This document shows positions 29,895 to 47,000 of a stretch of 64,000 nucleotides of DNA, piece after piece (position 1 is the stretch's first letter; every line of letters starts with the position of its first letter). Made by a program: the position numbers and the translations under genes. The DNA is from Pseudorasbora parva (Eukaryota; Chordata; Actinopteri; Cypriniformes; Gobionidae): the NCBI RefSeq assembly GCF_024679245.1, contig NC_090185.1:31437170-31501169 (forward strand), read 5' to 3'. A model generated the notes under the pieces. The model did no database searches. It had not been told where the DNA came from and saw only the letters and a program-made list of their open reading frames with translations.

Positions 29895-31194
29895 ACATTG
29901 TGTACGAGTCGCGGGAAAATAAAATTATTTTGCGTGACTCCAGCAAAGTGGAAATATCTAACAAAATAAATAACTATAAACAAATAAACCTTTATTTATA
30001 ATAAAATAAAATCGATTTACAGGCGCATTGACGGAAGGTAACTCTTGCGTGGATCATAGGAACAGCCAAGCTGGCCTACCACACAGTGGCAAAATATCTG
30101 CGCCGCATAACTCGGGTGAATCGCTTAGTGCTACAGATATTAGTAAGATATTCAGATCCATGCGACCATCTGGGACATGTGATCATTTTGCCTGAAGCGT
30201 TGTTGTAAATCTACTCCTGAATCCTGATAATACAACCAAGCGTTTAGCTGATAACAGTACAGACTAATGTAAACCGGAAGTTCGTTACCGGCGTGTTCTA
30301 CGTTGCCATAGCGATCATGGGAAAGGTCAGAGTTCGGGAAAGTTGTGGATAGCAACAAAAACAACACAAAATCTCTAAATATACTGTATTAAAATATTCA
30401 TCATGTGAATACAAATTTATATAGACAAACAAAAACTTGAGTGAGGAAAGCATTGTCTTTAAGTCAAATACATCACTGCAAAAACTGGAAAAGACAACAT
30501 TATTCTTGCTTACAGTAGTGAAAACACAACTTCATGGAAAACAACAAACCAAAACCATGCTGCTAAAGACCCTATACAGCTCTCTTTGAAATCAATTAAA
30601 AAAACATATTTCAGATATCATGTCAACATGATGAGAATAAGACCTGTTTTTAATGTTTTAAGTCCTGTAGAAAAAGCTTTAGGAGTTTCATCGTTTCATG
30701 TCGAGTTTCGTCGTTTTGCATAGATTATGTCGTCCTATTGTTTAGCAATGTCCTCAACCGCTGTGACCTGAATAAGGACAAGCACACATTTGTTCATCAA
30801 TATTTTATTGCTAATGCTGTTTTTTCCCCCTGCATTTTCAGTTGTAATGCTATATGATCATATTGTTCTGATGAATATTTCATAAGCCTCCATATTTGTA
30901 TTTTATGATGTTTTGTTATCAGTAAAACAGATACAGGCTACACCATGTGGTTAAACTCAACTGAAGCACAAAACAAACCCAGAAACATGTTCCAGTGGTT
31001 TGGTCTGTTGATAAACAGAGTCTGTCATCTTTCAGTTTCTAAAACCACTTAATTTTTTTTGTATCTCAGGTTCTCACAGTTTTCTTCACCTCAAATGCAA
31101 ACAACGTGTGCAAGGCATCAGGTTTTTAAAGCACAAAAGAAATGTAAATTAATAATATTATTTATATCTGAAGTATTTCTCATAAATCACTGAG
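29895..31194. other. No gene; contains a duplicated block
   Basis: AT-rich sequence downstream of the minus-strand receptor gene. The segment 30935-31115 is shared with 39140-39325. Nothing else is recognisable. Confidence 0.4.
30935..31115. repeat. Block shared with 39140-39325
   Basis: ACACCATGTGGTTAAACTCA, CTGAAGCACAAA and CAGAAACATGTTCCAGT occur here and again at 39140-39325 in the same orientation; TCTCAGGTTCTCACAGTT further on matches too. It lies beyond the 3' end of the receptor gene. It may be a trace of segmental duplication in the receptor cluster, or a dispersed repeat. Confidence 0.6.
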
Positions 31195-35166
<3,972 letters not shown>

Positions 35167-35577
35167 GGTGTGATCCAGATGAATAATATCTGCTATACTG
35201 ATCATTCAAACATCTCTTACTGTGAGAGGAAACACAAACCTCGACCACACACACAAGAGAGGAAGTCATGAATTCATGATCACACCACCTATTTATTCAT
35301 TTTTAATTTAATTCTTCAAGGTTTTTATTCAAGGTTCAAGGTTCATATTGCGAACCTACTCCATCTCTTCCATGGATCTAATTATTACCAATTTATCTTT
35401 TTTTTTTTTATTCTCTTTACAACTGATTCTATTTTTATTTTTACACATGGCATTCTTTTTCCTATGCATATGTTATCACTATTTTAATTCATTTCTATGT
35501 AAAGCACTGTGAATTGCCATTGTGTATGAAATGTGCTTTAAATAAACTTGTCTTGCAATCGCATGATATAAAGAAAA

Positions 35578-35719
35578 CTATGGAAGCACATTTCTGCCAC
35601 TAAATAAATAAAAAAATCAAGAGTAATTGCGACTTCTGAGTGAGAAAAAAAGTCAGAAATCTGAGATAAAAAGTCGCAATTTTTTTTATTTATTTAGTGG
35701 CGGAAAAGGGCTTCCATAG
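35578..35719. mobile_element. 142-bp palindromic MITE
   Basis: CTATGGAAGC starts it and GCTTCCATAG ends it; next to each lies CTGCCACTAAATAAATAAAA or CGCCACTAAATAAATAAAAA in inverted orientation. The centre has AAAGTCAGAAATCTGAGATA. It stands upstream of the minus-strand receptor gene. Confidence 0.85.
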
Positions 35720-35876
35720 ATTTCTGACAAAGTGCTACTTGAACAACTAAAGAATATACATGTTTTAATAAGACTACAAAAAAAAAGAAGAAGAAAGGTT
35801 AACAGCAGCTATGTGTCCAAACCAGTAAAACAGTTTTATCTAAAGGAGATCCTGCAGTAGCTCTGCCCTATCAACG

Positions 35877-37396
35877 TGATCTCATGAAAATACGTGAGTA
35901 TTTTTACGTAAAGTGTGATTCTACTACACGTGCATTTACTAACGTTTTCACACACAATAAAACGTACAATACTGACTTATTAACAGCACTAAAATGTACA
36001 ATAATGACGTATTGACAGCACTAAAATGTAAATTATCGACGTTAACGTGTAAGCAGCCAGCCACCGGCTCCCATAAATCGTGGCATTAATATTGTTTATT
36101 TTATATCCAATAGTCACATCAATACATGTTTTCAGTCACATTTATTAAATGCATTTTACTAAGTTAATCAACCTAATGTAAAATAACAGAAATATAAAAT
36201 AACATTTTGCTCTCGTGACATCACTACAAACTTATTTCGGGTAACTATGTTAAAAGAAGACTGAATTTTAAAACCGTCAGATGAATAACATTCTTGCCAA
36301 CCATTTTGTAGTATTTAGCTTGTTTGCTGTGAGACATAAAAAGGCATTTTCTCCTATTCAGCAACTGGCGATCACAATATACACCAAAACACAACATCAA
36401 TTCACAAAACGCAACACTTTATTCGTTTGCTGTAATCCAAATCGTTAGAATCCATATGTTTGCGAGAAACAAATCTAAAATTGAGCCCGGTGATCTTCAT
36501 CTCCTCTCAGTAGCGCGACGGCAAACATCAAATCTCGCGCTCGTAAATTCAAATTTAAAAAACGCGCCCTCATGAAGCGTTACGACATGATTTACGGCAG
36601 TGGCATCGAACGCTCATTGGCTCTCGCCTGCTTCGTCACAGATTTTGACATGTCGTGTTTCAGTCGATTTGTATTTGAAATGGGAAACGCGCAACTTCAC
36701 GGAGAGAAGCCGGATTAATATTTTCATTGATTAATAGCTAAGCTAACATTCTGCTCTGTACCTCATACAAAACTATTAACGTTATATACCACCAGAGAGG
36801 ACTGCGACTGCAACACATCTTCATGTGAACTACTTTTGGTACCGCTTTTGACATTTTTGCAATAAATAAATTATTGTGATTACACTGGTCTGTCTGTTAT
36901 GCTTTGATTTATAACAGTACATTGTTTTAATAAATGCTAATGAGTAGGTTTAGGGGTAAGTGTAGGATTAGCCGTTCAAAATATTTTTTTAATGCTATAT
37001 TGTTACCAAAATCGTCATTTTCCAACGTTTTACCTTTTATTTTCTTTATATTCTGTATTAAATTGGTAGGTTTAGGTTTTGGGGTAGTGTTAAGGGATCG
37101 TAGATTAATCAATAAAATGGTCAAAGGGAAATTATATAGATATCTTTATGATATAAAAAAAAAAAAAAAAAAAATGTTTTTACCAGAATAAAGATTTGTA
37201 CTCTCAAAAAAAAAGATTTCATGATGGATTCATAAATATTTTACGTTTTTTAGCTGTAAAAATGTAATAATACTACGTTTAAATGTTGCAAATACGTCTA
37301 TATTTTACATTTTAGCACTTCTCCAAACGTACTAAGACGTACGTTTAGTCTCTTTGAAAGTAACGTATTAATACCTACGTATTAAGGGTGAGACCA
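35877..37396. mobile_element. 1.5 kb element with imperfect terminal inverted repeats
   Basis: The left end (GTGATCTCATGAAAATACGT, then GAGTATTTTTACGT) is partly inverted at the right end (complement of ACGTATTAAGGGTGAGACCA). CCCTAT occurs just outside both ends, at about 35868 and 37402, which may be the target duplication. Many ACGT-containing words recur near both ends (AAAACGTACAATACTGAC, TACGTCTATATTTTACATTT). The interior (36080-37200) has no transposase frame. It lies between the receptor gene and its pseudogene. Confidence 0.55.
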
Positions 37397-37556
37397 GGCT
37401 GGCCCTATAGAGGCAGTCGATGAGAGATTGCCACTCAGCGATTGTTTCAGCAGGATCCTCTAGAGATTTCCGGCTTCACCACTGGATGGCAGATGAGCTG
37501 AACTTCTGTGTGGAGGAAAGCGATTCATATTTAAGCGCTTTACTCACGACAACAAC

Positions 37557-38260
37557 ATGAAGCTCATTCGGCTTCAGCTCTGTGAGTTCATTACATTATA
37601 TCATTATTAATCTTGCTGCTTCATCATAAATAGCTATGACTTCACATGGTTTTAAGCGAGCAATCTTAATTATGATGCATGTTTTATTTTAATAGATGTG
37701 TTGTTCTGTTGTCAAGCTGCCAACTCACTGATCTGGGATCAAATGTGACCCTAAACTTTGATCTTGATGAAAATGAGGTTTATTGGATTTGACCGAAAAC
37801 ACCAGATCCTCCAACAGTGATTCTACGGTCATTCCCAACACCCATATCACCCTTTTACTCAAATAAAACCTTCAGAAAGAAATATTCAGTGCATTTTAAA
37901 CACTGTCTGGTTATAAATAAAGTGACTGCTAGGAGTTATTTCTGTATGAAAACAGGCACACCTCCAAAACTGAGCAACAGCACCAGACTGCACTTCACCG
38001 GTGAGTTCATTTACTCCTTCAGTGATTAACACTTAATGATGCTTGCAGGTGTCATTCACTCCTTCCCTCTTTAGACAGTTTCTCTACAGAATCGACTCAA
38101 ATAACTGAGTGTCAGTGGTGGAGTTTATTGATCAGGATCAGACACAATGTCAGATTATTATCATCATATCTGGACTGATGAACGGGCTGCTGCTCATTGT
38201 GCTGATCGGTGAGTGACGGTTCTTCAGATTAGTCTTTTGACTATTATTTTGTTTGTATCT

Positions 38261-38312
<52 letters not shown>

Positions 38313-38619
38313 CTAATATTATATATATAATTCAATGTTTCATTCTTAGTTTTTGCAGTTAGAAAAACAGAACGGCTGGAAAAGCATGTTTATAATGCTG
38401 ATTTACTGCTGACACAAGTTATATATGAGCCTCGAGACCCAAACCAATCAGGTAAATTATATAAAATCATCAATATCAATACTAAAATTCATGTTTTGAC
38501 GATTATGTAATTTCTGATGACCTTTTATTCCAACAAACTATAGTAACATTTACTTTTGATTCATTCTGGTTGGAACTGCAACTGAAATGTTTGTCTCAAT
38601 ATTGTTTTCAGGATGCTGA
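37557..38619 (+). pseudogene. Broken paralogue of the V-domain receptor
   Basis: Exons by splice signals: 37557-37581, 37696-38000, 38090-38208, 38359-38451 and 38612-38619. Exon 1 encodes MKLIRLQL and has the same 25-nt, phase-1 structure as the functional paralogue at 35166. The V exon reads LGSNVTLNFDLDENEVYWI and ILRSFPTP, then RSYFCMKTGTPPKLSNSTRL. Breaks: a frameshift before LGSN near 37735, a TGA right after EVYWI near 37791, and Phe in place of the first disulphide Cys (LNFDLD against INCDLD). The TM (SGLMNGLLLIVLIG) is also out of frame with the start of its exon. The tail carries TQVIYEPRD. A polyA signal is at 38812-38817. Confidence 0.75.
38263..38309. repeat. (AT)n microsatellite
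   Basis: An AT run in the intron after the TM exon of the receptor pseudogene. Confidence 0.95.
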
Positions 38620-38811
38620 GAGGGAATATATGAGCTGCGTTAAATATTCATCCTGTATGTGTGATGATATGACATGTTCATAAGATATCATGTGCTTTAC
38701 ATTGTGATTTAATTAATTGCATTGTGATTTGTGGAAATTGTTTTTTTTTTTACTGTGTGATATCAGGAGTATTGGAGAGACTTTGGCTGCATGGTTGTTA
38801 CTTTTTACACC

Positions 38812-38817
38812 AATAAA
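38812..38817 (+). terminator. Polyadenylation signal AATAAA of the receptor pseudogene
   Basis: AATAAA about 190 bp after the pseudogene stop. It fits a 3' UTR end but is unproven. Confidence 0.45.
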
Positions 38818-39139
38818 AATGGATTATAAATGGATTATAAAGTCATTTTTTTATTTGCATATACAAGTTTAAGCTATTGAGCATTTCTACAGTCATTGGC
38901 TGAGACAAATATCACATTAACCATCATTTTTAGGTCCATTGATAAATCTTTAATTCATATTGATGTTTAGTTGTTAATTCAGTCAGGATCTGCATATAAA
39001 ATGTATATATTGGATTGTAGCGAACAATAAATTAAATGGAATAAAGAAAAGTGGTTCTTTAAAAATGGTGGTTCTTTAAAAAATGTATTATTATAATAAT
39101 GTATTATAATATTTTTTTTTAAAGAAAAAGAAAAAAAGA

Positions 39140-39325
39140 CACAAGCAACACCATGTGGTTAAACTCAACTGAAGCACAAACCAAAACCAGAAACATGTTC
39201 CAGTCGTTCGGTCAGTTTGTCACCTTTGTCTCGAGTGAGGTTTAACTGTGAAACGAGTGTTTTTCCAATACCTTTATGTGTCTCGGTTCTCACAGTTGTC
39301 TAAACCTCAAGTGGAAACAGAAGCA
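39140..39325. repeat. Block shared with 30935-31115
   Basis: Second copy of the ACCATGTGGTTAAACTCAAC block, here beyond the 3' end of the receptor pseudogene. It ends with TCGGTTCTCACAGTTGTCTA. Confidence 0.6.
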
Positions 39326-39712
39326 TTGTTTTGTCTGTAAATCTACAGCTGCATGTTTAGTGTCTGAGAGATTGACATGTGTTATAATGTGTGGAAATCA
39401 CCTTCACTCTTGATACTGTAGTTTATATATCACTGTAAATGTCCAACAGTTAATAGACTGCAACTGTCAGGGCCACGTCACATTATTCCAGAGTCATTCT
39501 AGGAGGAAATGTGTTAGTAGAAATGCTGAAACTTGGCCCTAATTTAGAAAAGCAAAAGCAAAATAAAAAGCGAAAAAGGCAACATTAACATTGGCATCTG
39601 AGATGTAGAGACACAGTATGAATCTTTTTGTTGCAAACACATGTGCAGTGAAACAAACAGTTAAACATCCACAGTTCTGCTGCTTCACATATCAGAGCCA
39701 AAACTAACAGCT

Positions 39713-40230
39713 CTAGGTCGTCCTCAGACGAGCCTTCCATCGTTGCCTCCAGTCATCCCGATTCTCCATGCATCTGGCCGGTTCATTGGTGCTATGGGCT
39801 CCTGCATCCCTCTTGAGTATGTCCACGTACGTTAGTGTGGGACGTCCTCTTGACCGATGGCCATGTGTTGGTTCCCATGGCACCAGCTTGCTGGCTGGCA
39901 GCTCTTGATGCCTTCGGCAATGTCCTGCAAGTCTCATTCTCCTCACAGCAATCTTATTGCTCACTCTTGGTACTCCCTCATACAGGATTTTATTGGTTAC
40001 ATGCTCACTCTTGCTGAGGTTAAGCACTGCACGCAACATCCTGGTGTAGCACCCGTCCACGGACTTCTCTAAGGTTGGATTCAGGGTCCAGCATTCACTG
40101 CCATAGAGGAGAACAGACTCTACCGTCGCGTAGAAGAAGCTGAGCTTGATTTGGCGGTAAAGGTTGGAGATCCATACACTGTTCATGCCGTTCAGGGCCC
40201 TCCAAGCAAGTGCCTTCCTCACTTTTAGAT
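39713..40230 (-). pseudogene. LINE reverse-transcriptase C-terminal fragment
   Basis: One open minus frame of about 170 residues reads KALAWRALNGMNSVW, then FFYATVESVLLYGSECWTLN, EKSVDGCYTRMLRAVLN, VRRMRLAGHCRRHQELPASK and RGRPTLTYVDILKRD. This is the thumb/C-terminal part of a non-LTR RT. It has remained open, but all catalytic motifs lie upstream and are missing, so it is a truncated insertion. I cannot place the clade with certainty. Confidence 0.7.
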
Positions 40231-40483
40231 CTTGCAAATATATTTGTATAACAAATATAAACCTTTTCAATTACATTTATGATTCATTTGAGTTTTTTTT
40301 AGTTAATTTATTATTCTGGAAAATTCGAAACCTTTACACAGACAGATTTTTAGTCTAAAAGTGGAAAACAGGGAAAGATGATTTTAAATTAGAAACATTT
40401 CAGCATTTGCATATTTCATCTTTATAGAATATATTCTTTGTATAAACACGCCTGTGTTCATCAGTCTTGGAGTTACAGTGGGA

Positions 40484-41510
40484 CTAATAATAATATTTTT
40501 ATTTTTTAAAGTGCCTTTCAAGAACCCAGTTTCGCTTCATAATACAATACAGTACAAGAGTTGTCTGGCTAGTACCAGACCAAGCTTAATTTGAGATTGA
40601 ACATTGCTCTGGGGAGTCTGCTCTACAAGACCACGGGGCTTGATCAACAGGCATCGACCCATCGTAGAGAAGTAGAGAGGAAAATAATTATGTACTGAGC
40701 ATAGAGAATAGATGAGTTAAGTTGGGACTTAAATGTCTGTAGAGTAGGTGTGGTACGAAGATTCGGGGATAGCTAATTCAATAGCTTAGGGCCTATAACA
40801 CTAACAGCTCTACCACCCACAGTAGAGCGTTTATATTTGGGTACAACAAGCAAGTTATCATTGCTAGATCTTAGGGTCTGGGCAGGAACATATGATTGCA
40901 CCAATGCTAGGTATTGGGGTGTGGGGCCATGAATTGCTTTATGGACCAAAACTAACAGTTGGATACAACTGGCCACAAGAAGCCTGTGAAGTTGGTTGAG
41001 GATGGGAGTGATATGTGCAGATTTTTTTGTTAATTTAATTTTTTTTGTTAAGTTTTGAACCATTTAAAGGCGATGTATAGCTTTGGTAGGTAAACCGCGG
41101 TATAAGGTGTTACAGTAGTCCAATCGGGAGGTTATAAAAGTGTGAATAACAGTTTCAGCATCTCTGAAGTTAAGGGAACGGCGGATACGAACAATATTTC
41201 ACAAGTGGAAAAAGCGTGATTTAACAGTCTGACGAATATGTGAGTCAAGGCATAACGTGGAGTCAAGCAATACTCCCAGATTTCACAGTTTTTGAAGGCC
41301 TTATCTGGACACCATCAATATAAATGAAAATGTCATGTTGTGGTAAAGTCTGTGATTTAGGGCCAATCAACAGGATTTCAGTTTTATCAGAATTAAGCTG
41401 TAAGAAGTTATCAGTAATCCAGGTTTTAAGTTTCTGAAGGCAAGAGTTAACAAAGCGATATTCGATATTATATATCAATATAAAATTCGATATTCCAATA
41501 TGCATTCGAA
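40484..41510 (-). pseudogene. CR1/L2-type LINE relic, 3' part
   Basis: Minus frames give LKTWITDNFLQLNSDKTEIL and LIGPKSQ (41430-41330), then after a gap ITPILNQLHRLLVASCIQL, LVLVHKAIHGPTPQYL and GGRAVSVIGPKLLN (41010-40790). The 3' terminus is a GGCACTTTAAAAAATAAAAA tail with ATT triplets at about 40484-40515. Frameshifts lie between the two parts. It is an independent LINE copy from the one at 39713-40230. Confidence 0.7.
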
Positions 41511-41599
41511 CTTGACGTGAAATATCCGTAATTGAATTATAAATAAACTATCCGGTTTTTAAAGTGCCATGTAGCGTAAGCATACGTGTAATCTGTTTA

Positions 41600-41830
41600 A
41601 AAGTCCAATCTGAACGAAAATGCTCCATATAAGCACCTCAATCGTAATAAAAATGCCCAAACTGAATGAAATTGTAATCGTTTTGAGATGTGTGGGATAA
41701 AATTTTTATGAGTCGATCAAACGAAACATTTCACCATGTAAACGACCTGACCAGATTACTTTTGAGTGTGTCCTTATATGACGTACACCGCGCGTGCCGC
41801 GCTCACATGCACCAAGCATGTTGACAAGAG
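41600..41830. repeat. Repeat shared with 50530-50790 (inverted)
   Basis: ATGCTCCATATAAGCACCTC, AATAAAAATGCCCAAACTGA and TTTCACCATGTAAACGACCT occur here and, on the other strand, at 50530-50790. The family lies inside a larger DNA element at the second site. Its limits here are not resolved. Confidence 0.65.
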
Positions 41831-42300
41831 GAAAGTACATTTTTCTGAGGGATACACTTTTTATTTTGTAAGAAGTTTTGAAAATGCTGGCATAATGACA
41901 CTGTCCCTAAACCTACCCATGTAAGCAAACAATCAACTACTTCAACTTCGCCTGACATTAGAATAAATTTTTTCTGAGATGATTATTACACTTTACAACA
42001 AATAAATAGCTTTTATAGAACCGTATAAGTCCTGGTGGCCGCTGAGAGTTGCTATGGCACCCGTAAACATATTCCAGCTGCTGGAGCAGACGGCAACAGT
42101 GTCCGTTTTTTTTTTAAATGGGGTGTGGGTCGTAAAAATTTTAATATATTCGAATGCATTGGTTGATATTTGATATCCGTTTGCAATAGATTTTTTTTAA
42201 AAAAAATGACAGCCCTAGTTGGGTGGCAGCAGAGCTGCTGCGTGACTGGAGTTAATAGAGGAAAACGTGAGTATAGAGCAAACGATCAACAGTTTAATCT

Positions 42301-42520
42301 ACACTGTAACAAAAAAAATAATTTAAAAAAATGGCTCCAATTGAAAATTTTCTAGTGACTGATCACATCTAAATTTTTTAGTTGGCCGAATTGAGTTTTA
42401 ATTCTGTGAATTGATGAAGTTTAATTAACAGAAATTCAGTTCGGCCCACTGAAAACATTTTATGTTATCAGTCACTAGAAAATGTTCTTTTGGAGACCTG
42501 ATTTTTTTTTTTTACAGTGT
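42301..42520. mobile_element. 220-bp MITE with ACACTGTA ends
   Basis: ACACTGTA begins and TACAGTGT ends the unit. The arms carry TTTTCTAGTGACTGATCACA and the inverted TTATCAGTCACTAGAAAATG. The centre is AT-rich. A single arm of the same family is at 7180-7260. Confidence 0.8.
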
Positions 42521-43096
42521 AAAGTTTAGGCTCGATATATTAGGCTCGATATTTAATTAAATAAGTTATCACTCTTCTAAAAGGAATTAGGCCTAAAAGG
42601 GCCAACTTTTGATTGTTTAACGGTCCATTAAAACAGGTCAGTATTTTTTTCAGCTGTTTTGTAATTAATGCAGGTACTTCTGTTGTGGTTATAATTATTA
42701 TTTAATTAAATGAGTTTAATTATCACGTGTTATCTTATTTTTGAGTGAAAAGTCTTTATGTATACATATTTGTTTAAATTATAGGCTAAGTTAAAATAAC
42801 GTTATTAACCGGTATTTTTTCCAATCAAACCGTTTTCGGAACAGTAATGTTTAATGAGGAATGAAAAAACGGAAAACGCTAAAATATCGATTCTGCTCGG
42901 AGTGAACCGTTTAATATTTTTTTCCCGTATTTATGCCCTGGTGGCCACCATAGTAGCACATCACAATGCAGAGGACGTTATTTCCTTAGGAAAGTATGGC
43001 CTCAGAGGCACCAGGAGGTTAAATCCTCTAAGGCCATGTGTTTTTCCTTCTTGGGTTTTTTCTACATTGGGTAAAAATCATAGTTAAATACTATTA
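42521..43096. other. No gene seen
   Basis: AT-rich sequence with no recognised coding or repeat structure other than a short open plus frame (42854-43087) that resembles nothing known. Confidence 0.35.
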
Positions 43097-43099
43097 GTA

Positions 43100-43500
43100 T
43101 TAAAGGAAGTGTATGTACGATTGTGGTCAAAACTGGTACTGCAATAACTTTCAAATGACTGTAGAGCGGTGTATCCCCCTCCCCCTGACTCGATGTTGCC
43201 AGATATGCTGCAGGATCAGCAGGAACGTTTGTAGCTGCAGCTGTGGTAGCTAGAGCAGATCTGGCAACCCGGATGCAGAAACACTACTGACTTCGTGATT
43301 GGTCGATAGGTGGAGGGTGGAGCTTCAGGCCAAAACACAACATGTCAACATCAACAACTTTCAAATGACAATATCCTGGCGGGACTACTGTTGTCAGAGA
43401 TATAAGTATTAGAAATTAACATGATTTCTTAAATTCTAGTGCCATATCAGGGCCATTTTATGATTAATTGAAATACATTTCTTACAAACAGCTCCTTTAA
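43100..43500. mobile_element. TTAA-flanked MITE, AAGGAGCTGT-type ends
   Basis: TTAA at 43100-43103 and 43497-43500. The left end AAGGAAGTGTATGTA is imperfectly inverted at the right (complement of ACAAACAGCTCCTT). The interior repeats ACTTTCAAATGAC at 43148 and 43361. Located just downstream of the giant GTPase gene. Confidence 0.6.
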
Positions 43501-43819
43501 ATCATTTTATTTCTTTTAATTTGCACACATAAATGGTTATATAAACAATTACATTCTAGAGCAATTCTCAAAATGGAGACACTGAAGGCACTTTGTCAAG
43601 ACATTGAACACTTCAAATGTCCCAGTGTACACTGCAGATATTGAATGCTATAATTTGAGGATTATTAACATTTACTCAATAATGTTCTTAGCTTCTGTTA
43701 TACTCAACACATTTAAATGTTTATCGTGTTTCTTTGATGAACACTCCCATATTCTGAATAATAGAGCATAATATTACATAGTCATCCAAATATTTTATTC
43801 ATTAATAAAATACAATGTT

Positions 43820-43825
43820 TTTATT
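43820..43825 (-). terminator. Possible polyA signal of the GIMAP-VLIG gene
   Basis: AATAAA on the minus strand about 207 nt after the stop codon at 44032; a second one is at 43794-43799. Either would give a short 3' UTR. Confidence 0.4.
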
Positions 43826-44031
43826 CTTACAAGTTAACAAAACATTCATCGGTACATTTTAATCTTTGTTATGAATAGCTAACTGCTTCTGAACTCATTT
43901 CCCCTGAATGTATCATATTGAATGTAATTTATAGCAATACAAAAAAAATTTTTTTTTCTTCTTCAAAATTTTAGAAACTCAACTCTGGTCTTTGAATTAG
44001 AGACCTACACATGACACATTTTCATCTGTCA

Positions 44032-47000
44032 TTAGATATATTCATCCAAACTCTCGATAGCTTGCTCTTTTGAGTATAGGCTCCATCCATATGAAATATT
44101 TTCCCACATTTGGAATGTTTTCTCAAAATAATCTTCCAGATCTTTCTGAAATCTACACACAAACCACTTCCAGTACGGCAGCTCAGATAAGTCCGGGGTG
44201 ATGCTCCACTCTGCATAAACATATCCCGCTTTTCTGTATTCTCTGCATGGAATCCACTGACCCGTATAGAACATTTTACCAGTTCTCACTAATGTTGTGC
44301 AAAAATCTGCACTGAGGCACTCTGTGTCCTCATAACAGCAGCCGGTGAGTCCATCCACTCGATGGAAAGGGACGCTGTGATCTCCAGTATGGTTTTCTAC
44401 AGTGTTGGTGCAAGTGGCTGCACAGAATGGACACTGAACCCAACAGCACTGAGAAAGATGATCAATCAGAATCTCATCTGGTCTGTCGTTATGTTCCAGA
44501 TTTTCTGGAAATGTGTCTTTGCTGAATTTATGTTGTATTTCAGATGATACCGAATCAAGTTCTTCGCTTATTACATCTTCTAAAAGATTGAAGTCATCGA
44601 CACCATCATGACTCACACCACTGAGGTCCTTTACAGAGAATATCAGCACATCTGAGAGCTGCAATGTGAAGTGATCCAGCCACTTCTGAACATTTCCGCT
44701 GGTTGTGGTGACCAGTATAGTTGCTCTGTGAGCCGCTGCCATGATCTTCTGCTGGAGGAGTTTAATGTTCTCCTTCATCTTGGGCCGAACACAGACTCTG
44801 AAGTTATCAGTGATGTAACGATTGACTTCATCTCTAATGAAACTCTTTAAATGATCTTTGGGACTGAAAATGTAGTTGATATATTTGTTAAAATCCTCCT
44901 GTTCTGCCAGAGTCTTGAGTATGTGTTTTTCTAGTTTAGATCTGTTTCCATTTAGTGATTCACATTTTGTCTTAATTTCATTAGTCAAATCTATGGCAGT
45001 ATCTTTGTAGACACTCTTTTGAATTGGCTCTTTTAGTTTCTGACAGATGATCTCACCAAAAATAGCAGCTGATGTTGCACCTTGACAGTATTTCTGGAAT
45101 ATACTATAGTACTCTTTGCTCTTCTTTTCAAAGTAGAAAACAGGATCGTTGGCTTCCCTGAACTTTCTGTGCTGGCTAGTGATTACCTTGTTTTCTCTCT
45201 TACAGATGGACACTAACAAGTCCATGTAAAATTCCTTTGCAAACACAAAGTCATTGGGCCCTTGCTCATAATCGTCTACTCTTGCTTTGATGTGATCTGT
45301 GATTTCTTGAATGTAGGTTTTGTTGTAGCCCACCTTTGCGATGTTATATGCCATGATCATTTCGTCTGTTTGCTGAGCAATCTCATTGACTAAAGTTCTA
45401 ATTTGTGTTTCAACCTCAAACTTCCGTTTAGCTGATCTGAATGCATTTTTAACACATCCTGTAATTCCACTGGATTTCTTTAACTGTACATAATCTGAAT
45501 AATGCTGCACAGAGAAAACATCCCTGCTCTTCTTCCAGGCATTTACCGGGACACTTTTGTAGTTACTGAGGTATTGCTTCATGTCTTTTAATACATCAAT
45601 ATTTTTGATGGTAGGAGTTTCCGTTGTAATCTTCTTGACACACTCTTTCCAAAACTTTCCAAACTCTTCTTTCAGGACTGTTTCATCACTGGCTTTGTCT
45701 TTCAGTTTTATTGCAAGTTCTTTGCTCTTTTCCAAGAGAGCATTTTCATGCCGTGTTTTCTGAGCATCAATCTTTTTCTTCATATCTCGCTGCTGAAGAA
45801 TCTCATTTAATTTCCTTGTTGTTTCTTTCACAATGTTTTCCTGAAGCTCTTTGATTTTGATGTGAAATGACACTTTCCACTGTATCAGTATATCTTTATC
45901 TTTGTCTTTCTCAAAGAATTCTGACATTGATTTTTCTACTTCTCTACTTTTCACTTGTAGTTTTCCTTGAAGATCGCTTTCTGAAACCTCATCTATTGTT
46001 TCATTTTCTATGTTGTTGTAGAGTTTGTTCTCTGTTTCCAGCATGGTTCTGCGCAGACTCCAGGACCACTTGCTGTATTCTGTCTCCAGTTTTCGGTATG
46101 TTGCGATTTCCAGAGAATTTCTGAAGCTGAACACAAATCGTTCATTCAGTAAAGCCTCCCAGAGATCCTTAATGCGACGTTTTAAGTGTGTCAGTTCTAA
46201 CCCTTCGGATTTTAAGGCATGGGCAAAAAATGTTGTCTTTAGCTCTTGGATATTTTCGCAGTATGATGGGTTTGGTGGTGCCATCGGTGGGCTGCCCTCC
46301 CAGAGCTGTCCAAAATACTTTATATCCTTCTGTATATCAAAAGTAATGACATCACTGAAACATTCTGCATCACAGCCTTCATCTTTAGCAGCAAGTTTTG
46401 TCATCTCATCGAGCGTCTCCTGCAGCCGCATCCTTCCCTCCATGTTCTTCTCTCCAGCTGTGACTTCTGAAACGTTCTGATGCACAAACATGCAGCTGGG
46501 GTTCAGTTTGACCTTCTTCATCCTCATGAAGGCCTGAACAACAATCTGAAGAATCTCCTGCAGCTCTGATGGGCTTTCTCCATAGACATTTATCAATGTC
46601 AGATTACCAAGTCCAACAACAAATGTGGCCATTTCATTGTCCTGATGTCTTGTTGATCTTCCAGACAGTTCTAGAGCACGAAGTCCCTCAGTATCAACAA
46701 CCATAATATAGTCAAACTTAAGCTGTGCTTTCATGTCCTCCGACACTCTGATCAGCTGCATGAAAGCTCCTCTGGTGCACCTGCCAGCACTGACGGCAAA
46801 CTGCAGTCCAAACATGGCATTCAGCATAGTGGATTTCCCAGAGCTCTGAATCCCTAAAACTGACAGAACAAAGACTCTCTTGTCTCCCAGTTTCTCGATG
46901 AGTTCATGCAGAACAGCAGTAACCCAGACCACAGGAACATGAGCAGCATCTCCATCCATCAGCTCCAATGGAAATCCAGAGATCATCATGTCTGCTGCAA

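Noticed and set aside
46025..46480. Plus-strand frame of 151 codons and many others opposite the giant exon
   Set aside because: They are antisense shadows of the VLIG exon without any recognisable motif.
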